Virus record (IMG/VR): IMGVR_UViG_3300032334_001134
Location: 1-32,703 of that record
Length of the DNA: 32,703 bases
Reading direction: 5' to 3' (one strand)
Origin: a virus
The position numbers were made by a program, and so were the translations under genes. Below, in pieces: positions 7,598 to 13,837 of the stretch. The first letter of the stretch is position 1. Each line of letters starts with the position of its first letter. The notes under the pieces were generated by a model that did no database searches, was not told where the DNA came from, and saw only the letters and a list, made by a program, of their open reading frames with translations.

Positions 7598-8727
7598 TGG
7601 GCATGGGATCAGGACTAGGTAATGCGGCGAGTGGCGCGGCGAGGCAGGCTTCTCCCGGCGGGAAAGGTGGATCTAGCGGCGGATATAATCCCGGCGCTGA
7701 GCCTAGTCCGTCTTATAGCGATGGCGCTCCTAGCTCTCCCGGTGGTAAAGGTGGATTAGCTAGTCCAGCACCACAATCACAAAATCAATTTAATTCTCCG
7801 GGCGGCAAAGGTGGTATGCCGTCTCAATTCCCACAAGACAATATAGGCCCCCCTGCGCCACAGCCTAATCCATACCAGCAGCCATACCAGCAGCAGTTCA
7901 TGCCGCCCCCGCAGATGCAGTTCTCGATGCCTCCTCCCGGCTATGGATCACGTGGTCCCAATTTGGGAGGTGGTGGGTATGGCGGTGGATATGGTGGTTT
8001 TAATCCGCAAAATCGGGCGATGACTATGGGGTATGGTCAAAGCCCACAGCAAACTCAGCAGATTTCTAACGCAGTCTACGGCGGTCAAGTCTCGCAACAA
8101 GTCGCTCCCCCTAACTTGACAGCAGCATCCATACAAGACATGGGGCAGCTAGCTCAAAAACTACAACAAATGCAGAACCAACCGCGAAAGTCCGAAGCAG
8201 AATTGCAAGCTATGTCGGACGCAAACGATAGAGCGCAAGCTGAAAGATTTGTAAGCATGTCTCCGCAACAAATGGCGGAATTGCAGCGCGGTGTATTTGA
8301 CGAAAGCGGCATGGGTCGTGGTGCTCCTCCTTTGACGCAAGCCCAATTTACAAACAATCTTCAGCAAGCAGGACTCGGGCAGTTAATGGGCGGTCGGCAG
8401 ATGCGGAACCCATATCAACAACAGAACCCATATCAACAACAGAACCCATATCAACAACAGAACCCATACCAACAGCAGAGATCCCAACAATACTTCAGGC
8501 CGCAGCAGATGCAGCAAGATCCGTACATGAACTACGTACGAAATCAGCAACAAGCGGTGCAGCAGCAAGCGATGCGGTCATCACAACAACAGCAATATCA
8601 AGCGGCGCAGGATCAACAGCAGAGAGCATATCAACAGCAGATGGCACAGCAACGACGGATAGAACAAGAACGATTTGCACCACAACAAATCATGCCAACA
8701 TATGATGCCGGTTCAGGGACTTTCTAA
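7597..8727 (+). CDS. Gln/Pro/Gly-rich low-complexity phage protein
   Basis: This 376-residue protein has three regions. The first 75 residues are Gly/Ser-rich and contain three SPGGKGG repeats. Residues about 80-150 are rich in Pro, Gln, Gly and Tyr. A more ordinary helical segment (about 165-260, with LAQKLQQMQNQPRKSEAELQ and FVSMSPQQMAELQRGVF) precedes a Gln-rich C-terminal third with four tandem NPYQQQ units. It is translation-coupled on both sides by TAATG. Composition suggests an extended or disordered virion protein, perhaps a linker in the tail or neck. No family recognised. Confidence 0.7.
   Translation: MGMGSGLGNAASGAARQASPGGKGGSSGGYNPGAEPSPSYSDGAPSSPGGKGGLASPAPQSQNQFNSPGGKGGMPSQFPQDNIGPPAPQPNPYQQPYQQQFMPPPQMQFSMPPPGYGSRGPNLGGGGYGGGYGGFNPQNRAMTMGYGQSPQQTQQISNAVYGGQVSQQVAPPNLTAASIQDMGQLAQKLQQMQNQPRKSEAELQAMSDANDRAQAERFVSMSPQQMAELQRGVFDESGMGRGAPPLTQAQFTNNLQQAGLGQLMGGRQMRNPYQQQNPYQQQNPYQQQNPYQQQRSQQYFRPQQMQQDPYMNYVRNQQQAVQQQAMRSSQQQQYQAAQDQQQRAYQQQMAQQRRIEQERFAPQQIMPTYDAGSGTF
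8407..8478 (+). repeat. Four tandem 18-base repeats coding NPYQQQ
   Basis: The unit AACCCATATCAACAACAG occurs at 8407, 8425 and 8443 without change and at 8461 with synonymous differences. It lies in frame, so copy-number change would add or remove six residues without a frameshift. Near-identity of three copies suggests recent expansion by replication slippage. Confidence 0.93.
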
Positions 8728-9650
8728 TGGCATACACCACCGGCCTCTCTACGTTTAATCTTGACCTCAATGATCTCATTGAGGAAGCGTACGAGCGCGC
8801 CGGTATAGAGGTTCGCACTGGCTATGAGTTTCGTACAGCACGCCGATCTCTGAACCTACTAACTATTGAGTGGGCTAATAGAGGCAAAAACCTTTGGACG
8901 ATTCAAGAAGGCCAGATTGCCCTGAATACGGGTCAGCTTATCTACCCTTTGCCAGCAGACACAATCGACCTACTAGATCACGTTATTCGTCAAAACACTG
9001 GGTCATCTAGCAATCAAGTTGATATCAACATCACTCGTATTTCAGAGTCTACGTACTCCACGATCCCAAACAAATTAATTCAAGGACGGCCCATTCAAGT
9101 TTGGGTTAATCGTCAGACTGCACAAACAAACGCTACAAGTATCACACTAAGTAGTACAGTTACCAGCACAGCCACAAGCATTACGCTCAGCGACGTATCT
9201 AACCTGACGACCACTGGGTTCATAAAAATTGACTCAGAGACGATTAGTTATACGAACATCGTCGGCAACACCTTGACCAATTGCTGGCGTGGACAGAACA
9301 ACACTACCGCAGCATCTCATACGGCTGGCGCTGCGGTGTACGTACAAAATCTTCCTTGCATCAATGTGTGGCCTTCTCCTAATGCTGGCGGGGATTACAC
9401 TTTTGTATACTGGAGGCTTCGCCGTCTTCAAGATGCTGGGAATGGCGTAAACGTAGAAGATATCCCGTTCCGACTAGTGCCTTGTATGGTGGCTGGGATG
9501 GCGTTCTATATTGCTATGAAACGAACTGACGTTGAGCCTAATCGTGTAGCGATGCTCAAAGATGAATATGAACAGCAGTGGTTGCTTGCTTCACAGGAGG
9601 ATCGTGATAAAGCAGCGGATCGTTTTGTCCCTCGCCAATTGTTCTACTGA
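8727..9650 (+). CDS. Head-tail connector / tail tubular protein A-like adaptor with insertion
   Basis: This 307-residue protein resembles the adaptor proteins that join the portal to the tail in podoviruses (T7 gp11 or P22 gp4 type). Residues 12-60 are a helix pair (LNDLIEEAYERAGIEVRTGY, then ARRSLNLLTIEWANRG) followed by strands ending in IYPLPADTIDLLDHVIR. The C-terminal part (YTFVYWRLRRLQDAGNG, then DIPFRLVPCMVAGMAFYIAM and QEDRDKAADRFVPR) is also typical. Between VNRQ (residue 130) and INVWPSPN (residue 212) sits a Thr/Ser-rich module of about 75 residues containing FIKIDSETISYTNIVGN and NCWRGQNNTTAASHTAGAAV, which I read as an insertion. Coupled to the previous gene by TAATG. Confidence 0.82.
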   Translation: MAYTTGLSTFNLDLNDLIEEAYERAGIEVRTGYEFRTARRSLNLLTIEWANRGKNLWTIQEGQIALNTGQLIYPLPADTIDLLDHVIRQNTGSSSNQVDINITRISESTYSTIPNKLIQGRPIQVWVNRQTAQTNATSITLSSTVTSTATSITLSDVSNLTTTGFIKIDSETISYTNIVGNTLTNCWRGQNNTTAASHTAGAAVYVQNLPCINVWPSPNAGGDYTFVYWRLRRLQDAGNGVNVEDIPFRLVPCMVAGMAFYIAMKRTDVEPNRVAMLKDEYEQQWLLASQEDRDKAADRFVPRQLFY

Positions 9651-9652
9651 TC

Positions 9653-10042
9653 ATGCCGTCAAAGTACGCATCAGGTAAATATTCAATTGCCGAGTGCGAT
9701 AGGTGCGGGCAACGATACCAACTAAAGGAACTGAAGAAAGAGGTTATCAAAACCAAACTCTTCAACATTAAAGTCTGTCCTACGTGTTGGGACCCAGATC
9801 AGCCTCAGTTATCTCTCGGTCTGTATCCAGTTAATGATCCGCAAGCAGTTCGTGAACCTAGACCTGATGTGAGCTACACGTTGTCTGGGACTTTAAATGA
9901 CGGATATCCCGGCGGTGGTAGTAGAATATTTCAGTGGGGATGGAATCCGGTTGGTGGGGCAAGTGCGTTTGATACGTTACTGACTCCAAATAATTTGGTT
10001 TTGCAGGTGCAATTAGGTACAGTAACGGTTGTAACGACATAA
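9653..10042 (+). CDS. Zinc-ribbon phage protein
   Basis: This 129-residue protein has two CxxC knuckles, C15-C18 (AECDRCGQRYQLKELKKE) and C42-C45 (KVCPTCWDPDQPQLSLG), 23 residues apart, an arrangement that should bind one zinc ion. The rest is Gly/Thr/Pro-rich and probably beta. I associate the CPTCWDPDQPQ segment with small proteins next to phage connector genes. It lies between the two adaptor-like proteins, so a structural neck or head-completion role is likely by context. No catalytic motif is visible. Confidence 0.74.
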   Translation: MPSKYASGKYSIAECDRCGQRYQLKELKKEVIKTKLFNIKVCPTCWDPDQPQLSLGLYPVNDPQAVREPRPDVSYTLSGTLNDGYPGGGSRIFQWGWNPVGGASAFDTLLTPNNLVLQVQLGTVTVVTT

Positions 10043-10052
10043 GGAGCCAATC

Positions 10053-10262
10053 ATGGCTAAGAGCGATAGCAAAGAAGATACAAAGATGGACAAGGCTCAA
10101 GACAAGGCTATGATCAAAAAAGCCTTCAAGCAGCACGACGCCCAAGAGCACAAGGGTGGAAAAGGCACATCCTTGAAACTCAAGAAGGGTGGTCCAACCA
10201 CGGATGACCGCATGAAGTACGGGAAGAATATGTCTCGTGTCATGAACCAAGGTAAAAAATAA
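10053..10262 (+). CDS. Small Lys-rich phage protein
   Basis: This 69-residue protein follows a strong AAGGAG site. It is extremely basic and polar, with a helical-looking N-terminus (DKAQDKAMIKKAFKQHDAQE), a Gly/Lys middle containing HKGGKG and KLKKGGPTTDDRM, and an end of MNQGKK. The KKGG block matches those of the proteins at 6982, 7391 and 10262. No known function; it may bind nucleic acid or another virion component. Its stop overlaps the next start as TAATG. Confidence 0.7.
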   Translation: MAKSDSKEDTKMDKAQDKAMIKKAFKQHDAQEHKGGKGTSLKLKKGGPTTDDRMKYGKNMSRVMNQGKK

Positions 10263-10531
10263 TGGCTACTTTCAGCGCAAAAAAGGGTGGCAAAGAGGTT
10301 GGTTCTGCTGACGTTTACGCACCTCCACATAATATGGAAGGTAAAGCTGGTACGGACTTAAGCAACAACGGCTACGGACCAAACCCAAACCGTACCGAGC
10401 TTAGTGATATGGCTGTTAGCACTGGAGCGGTACGTAGTAAACCGTACCCTGATGTCAAAACAACTGGTATCAAAACTCGTGGTAATGGTTGTGCGACTAA
10501 AGGTACGATGTCTCGGGGACCGATGGCGTGA
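10262..10531 (+). CDS. Small phage protein with GCATKG C-terminal motif
   Basis: This 89-residue protein starts on a TAATG overlap with MATFSAKKGGKEVGSADVYA. It is polar, with Asn/Gly/Pro-rich stretches and no clear domain. It ends KTRGNGCATKGTMSRGPMA, a tail I associate with several aquatic phage proteins; the GCATKG core also ends the protein at 6982. Its stop overlaps a GTG start for the adaptor-like gene. Function unknown; a shared C-terminal motif suggests a common binding partner or processing step. Confidence 0.7.
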   Translation: MATFSAKKGGKEVGSADVYAPPHNMEGKAGTDLSNNGYGPNPNRTELSDMAVSTGAVRSKPYPDVKTTGIKTRGNGCATKGTMSRGPMA

Positions 10532-11178
10532 ACTATGCTGCGCTTGTAACTGCGGTCTCCGACTATACGGAGAATACGTTCCCCACTGCGGATATGAATA
10601 CGTTCATTCAGCAAGCGGAGCAGCGCATTTACAACACTATTCAGTTTCCGTCGTTGCGCAAGAACGTGACCGGTGTTACGGCACCAGCCAATAAGTACCT
10701 CTCTTGTCCGGACGATTTTTTATCGTCATATTCTTTGGCTGTTATAGATGGGGCGGGTAGCTATACCTATCTGTTAAACAAAGACGTTAACTTTATCCGT
10801 GAAGCATATCCAAGCCCAACGGATACTGCGCTCCCTAAGTACTACGCGTTGTTTGGGCCACAGTCGGGCAACGCAGCCGAACTGACATTCATTCTTGGTC
10901 CAACTCCAGACGCTGTGTACACGATGGAGATGCACTATTTCTATTACCCGCCATCGATTGTCACAGCGAGCACAACTTGGTTGGGCGATAACTTTGATAC
11001 GGTCTTGTTGTACGGCACTCTTGTTGAAGCCTACACCTACATGAAAGGCGAGCAGGATATGATGGCGTTGTACGACGGTAAGTATAAAGAAGCGCTTGGT
11101 CTTGCTAAACGTCTGGGTGATGGTCTTGAACGTCAGGATGCGTATCGTTCTGGTCAGTTCCGGCAAACGGTGACTTAA
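10528..11178 (+). CDS. Phage adaptor-like tail/neck protein
   Basis: This 216-residue protein starts at a GTG that overlaps the previous stop (GTGA). It resembles a family annotated as phage adaptor proteins: an N-terminal helix (NYAALVTAVSDYTENTF), DMNTFIQQAEQRIYNTIQFP, a strand-rich middle with LPKYYALFGPQSG and FILGPTPDAVYTMEMHYFYY, and a C-terminal helical part (YGTLVEAYTYMKGEQDMMAL, then KRLGDGLERQDAYRSG). Like the 8727 product it probably belongs to the head-tail joining apparatus. Family call from memory; the exact ring position is unknown. Confidence 0.76.
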   Translation: MNYAALVTAVSDYTENTFPTADMNTFIQQAEQRIYNTIQFPSLRKNVTGVTAPANKYLSCPDDFLSSYSLAVIDGAGSYTYLLNKDVNFIREAYPSPTDTALPKYYALFGPQSGNAAELTFILGPTPDAVYTMEMHYFYYPPSIVTASTTWLGDNFDTVLLYGTLVEAYTYMKGEQDMMALYDGKYKEALGLAKRLGDGLERQDAYRSGQFRQTVT

Positions 11179-11616
11179 ATGGCATTCACCGGAAACTGGA
11201 CAACCAATACGTTTAAGACTGGGCTTCCTAGTGGGACGTTCAACTTCAACACGGGCACGACGCAGGTCTTCAAGATTGCGTTGTACACCAACGCCGCTAC
11301 GCTAGATGCGACCACCACTGGATATACTTCAACAGGCGAGGTTTCTGCCTCGGGGTATACCGCTGGGGGGCAAACGCTTGTTATTAGCCAAGTCCCTACT
11401 GTGGGTGCTACCGGCACGACTTCGTACTGGTCATTCAATAACGCCGTCTGGACTACTGCGGTTACTGCACGTGGGGCGTTGATCTATTTGTTTGACGGAG
11501 CTACGAACCCTGCTATTTGTGTATTGGACTTTGGTTCAGACAAGACATCAACCACTACATTCACTGTGCAATTTCCGGCAGTGACCAATACGTCAGCGAT
11601 TATTAGGATTGCATAA
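11179..11616 (+). CDS. Beta-rich phage virion protein, paralogue A
   Basis: This 145-residue protein is Thr/Gly/Ala/Val-rich with beta character. It contains VFKIALYTNAATLDATTTGY, GEVSASGYTAGGQTL and a C-terminal TNTSAIIRIA. The protein at 11811 has the same motifs in the same order, so the two are paralogues separated by one small gene. The family is common among phage tail-region proteins and has no known activity. It starts directly at the previous stop and ends in a TAATG overlap. A fibre-associated or tail ornament role is likely from context. Confidence 0.73.
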   Translation: MAFTGNWTTNTFKTGLPSGTFNFNTGTTQVFKIALYTNAATLDATTTGYTSTGEVSASGYTAGGQTLVISQVPTVGATGTTSYWSFNNAVWTTAVTARGALIYLFDGATNPAICVLDFGSDKTSTTTFTVQFPAVTNTSAIIRIA

Positions 11617-11807
11617 TGTTAGTTAATACTATTCACGGTGAAATGGACGATTCCCTACTGGAAAAAAAAGAGGGTTCGTTGGATAATGACATTGAGTTCA
11701 CCACTTGGACTGAGTACTGGCTTAACGACGAGTTGGTCCACCGGTCGGTTCACGTTACGTTAAAAACTTCTCCGTTTACGGCGCTTGAAGCCGCTTCGAT
11801 AGGATAA
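11616..11807 (+). CDS. Small conserved phage protein
   Basis: This 63-residue protein begins MLVNTIHGEMDDSLLEKKEG and contains TTWTEYWLNDELVHRSVHVT, a short acidic-to-aromatic layout I have seen in aquatic phage genomes beside this beta-protein family. It overlaps the previous stop (TAATG) and sits between the two paralogues at 11179 and 11811. It has no membrane segment and no enzyme motif. Close linkage to the paralogue pair suggests it works with them, possibly as a partner or chaperone. Confidence 0.72.
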   Translation: MLVNTIHGEMDDSLLEKKEGSLDNDIEFTTWTEYWLNDELVHRSVHVTLKTSPFTALEAASIG

Positions 11808-11810
11808 ATC

Positions 11811-12302
11811 ATGGCTAATACTCAGTCGATGTGTACTTCGTTCCTTGGCGAACTGATGCTTGGTCAGCATCAGCTTGGAACGTCGACTATTGTTTCCCGT
11901 GGAAGTTTGACTTCTCCCACAACGGACACAGTTAAAGCTGCGCTATACCTTGCTTCGGCAACAATCAACGCTGCTACTACCGCGTACACGGCAACCGGTG
12001 AAGTCACAGGTACTAACTATACTGCTGGTGGTGTGACTGTAACAAACGCAACGGCTCCAACGTCTACTAATAGCTCATCCACTGCGGGTGTTGGCTACTG
12101 GACGCCCTCTGCATCAATTACCTACACAACCGTCACGCTTTCAACGGCGTTTGATACGGTGTTGATCTACAACTCCACGCAGAGTAATAAAGCAATTAGC
12201 GTTCATACATTTGGTTCACAGACCGTGACCGCAGGTACGTTTACGTTGACGATGCCAAGCAACACGACCAGCACTGCTCTGATTCGTTTGGCTACAACCT
12301 AA
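11811..12302 (+). CDS. Beta-rich phage virion protein, paralogue B
   Basis: This 163-residue protein repeats the plan of the 11179 product: VKAALYLASATINAATTAYT, GEVTGTNYTAGGVTV, and a C-terminal TSTALIRLATT. The N-terminus differs (MCTSFLGELMLGQHQLG), which I recognise as the more usual start of this family. It is otherwise Thr/Ser/Ala-rich and beta. An AGGA ribosome site precedes the ATG. It ends just before the repeat protein at 12320. A tail or fibre-linked structural role is inferred from neighbours. Confidence 0.73.
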   Translation: MANTQSMCTSFLGELMLGQHQLGTSTIVSRGSLTSPTTDTVKAALYLASATINAATTAYTATGEVTGTNYTAGGVTVTNATAPTSTNSSSTAGVGYWTPSASITYTTVTLSTAFDTVLIYNSTQSNKAISVHTFGSQTVTAGTFTLTMPSNTTSTALIRLATT

Positions 12303-12319
12303 CCGGTTGGTGAAGTACT

Positions 12320-13828
12320 GTGGCTACCGGCTGGGGGGCCAGTACTTGGAGTAGTAATACGTGGGGCGGTTCACAAGACGCCCTAACGGGAACTGCCGCG
12401 TCCGGTTCTGTAAGCGCCCCCGGCGTATCAGTAACAGTAAGTATTAGCGGTGTTTCTGCCTCTGGTTCGGTTGGAACCGTTACTTTTGTTCCGTCAATCG
12501 CCTTAACCGGGGTTTCTGCTTCCGGTTCTGTAGGAACAATTACACACGGTTCGGCCCAATTTGCAATAACCGGGGTAGCAGCCGCTGGCTCCGCCGGTAC
12601 GGTAACTCCATCAAAATCACAAACTGAAACTGGAACAGTTGCTTTTGGTTCGGTTGGTTCAGTTGGGGTTGCCCCGTCTGTATCTTTAAGCGGTACCGTA
12701 GCTTCCGGTTTAGTAGGAGCTGTTTCGACTAGTAGAACGGTCCCATTATCCGGGGCCAGTGGTTCTGGACTTGTTGGCACCGTAGTATTTACCAAGAGCT
12801 TTGCTCTTACGGGGGTATTGGCTCAACCCACTGTTGGTGGAGTTGACCCCGGTCCAAACCCTCAACTATATGAAGTCCACGCTGATGCGCTAGTCAGTAC
12901 GCCTTCTTCATCAAGAACGGTTGGTATTACTGGCAATGCTGCTAGCGGTGCTGTTGGCAACACCCAGTTTGCCCAACCTGTTTTCCCTACCGGAGTATCA
13001 GCCACAGGTTTGGTTGGTTCGGTTACAGTGGGGGACCGGGCACTTGCACTTAGTGGGGTAGCTGCATCTGCGGCGGTTGGCATTGCCTCTGTTCTTAAAG
13101 GCGACTCATTAAGTGGGGTTGCTGCGGCTGGCTCTGTCGGGACGGTGGGGGTTGGCCCTCACATTTTCCCAATTACTAATGTGTCCGCTGCTGGTGCTGT
13201 CGGAACGGTATCCCCATCTATAACGCAGTCTGTATCTGGAGTAACAGCTACTGGCTCAGTTGACACCGTTGGGTTATCTGTTGCGGTTGTGTTATCTGGG
13301 GTTTCCGCTTCCGGCCTAGTTAGTCCGGTAGAGTACACAATACCTGTACCTATAAGTGGAGTAGAAGCCGCTGGAACAGTTGGCACTTTACAAGCAGAAT
13401 TTAGCCAACCGATATCAAGTAGTTCCGCAGAAGGTGTAGTCGGAAATGTAGGACTAAATGTTACCGTCGCCCTAACAGGAGCTACAGCGGCAGGAGAAGC
13501 AGGGACTGCTGTATTTGGGCGTCCAATATCTGGTGTTTTTGCTACTGGGGCTGTACAATCTGTTTCAATTGGGGATCGCCTTGTCGCTATCACTGGTTGT
13601 CCTGCTATGGGCAAAGTGGGCGATCTTGGGTATGCTTATTGGAGTGTAATAAATGATGATCAGACACCGGGATGGTCAAATGTCACTGCGACTGGAAGCC
13701 CAAACTGGACGAGCATCACTACAACCGGAAGCCCAAGCTGGACAAATACTGCCACAACGCAAAGCCCAAGTTGGTCAAGCGTTACCACAACTGAAAATGC
13801 TAACTGGACCGATACGGTAACCGTTTAA
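12320..13828 (+). CDS. Tail-fibre-like protein made of ~20 short repeats
   Basis: The GTG at 12320, preceded by GGTGAAG, gives 502 residues. The N-terminus is Trp/Gly-rich (ATGWGASTWSSNTWGGSQD), as seen at the start of some phage fibre proteins. Residues about 22-440 contain about 20 imperfect copies of a unit with core LSGVSASGSVGTV, spaced about 20-25 residues apart; one longer spacer near residue 175 (PGPNPQLYEVHADAL) interrupts the series. The last 55 residues are five copies of an 11-residue unit with PSWTxxTTT character. The repeats have alternating small and hydrophobic residues and probably form a beta solenoid or a string of beta hairpins, giving a long rod. Host binding is inferred from position among fibre genes. 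Confidence 0.78.
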   Translation: MATGWGASTWSSNTWGGSQDALTGTAASGSVSAPGVSVTVSISGVSASGSVGTVTFVPSIALTGVSASGSVGTITHGSAQFAITGVAAAGSAGTVTPSKSQTETGTVAFGSVGSVGVAPSVSLSGTVASGLVGAVSTSRTVPLSGASGSGLVGTVVFTKSFALTGVLAQPTVGGVDPGPNPQLYEVHADALVSTPSSSRTVGITGNAASGAVGNTQFAQPVFPTGVSATGLVGSVTVGDRALALSGVAASAAVGIASVLKGDSLSGVAAAGSVGTVGVGPHIFPITNVSAAGAVGTVSPSITQSVSGVTATGSVDTVGLSVAVVLSGVSASGLVSPVEYTIPVPISGVEAAGTVGTLQAEFSQPISSSSAEGVVGNVGLNVTVALTGATAAGEAGTAVFGRPISGVFATGAVQSVSIGDRLVAITGCPAMGKVGDLGYAYWSVINDDQTPGWSNVTATGSPNWTSITTTGSPSWTNTATTQSPSWSSVTTTENANWTDTVTV

Positions 13829-13837
13829 AGGATAGAC

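Noticed and set aside
8407-8478. Tandem repeats considered as a CRISPR array
   Set aside because: Units are direct, without spacers, and in frame with a coding sequence; they are protein repeats.
12292-12795. Minus-strand frame of 167 residues and similar ones at 12862-13083 and 13159-13614
   Set aside because: They mirror the repeats of the 12320 gene and have Pro/Thr/Ala shadow composition.
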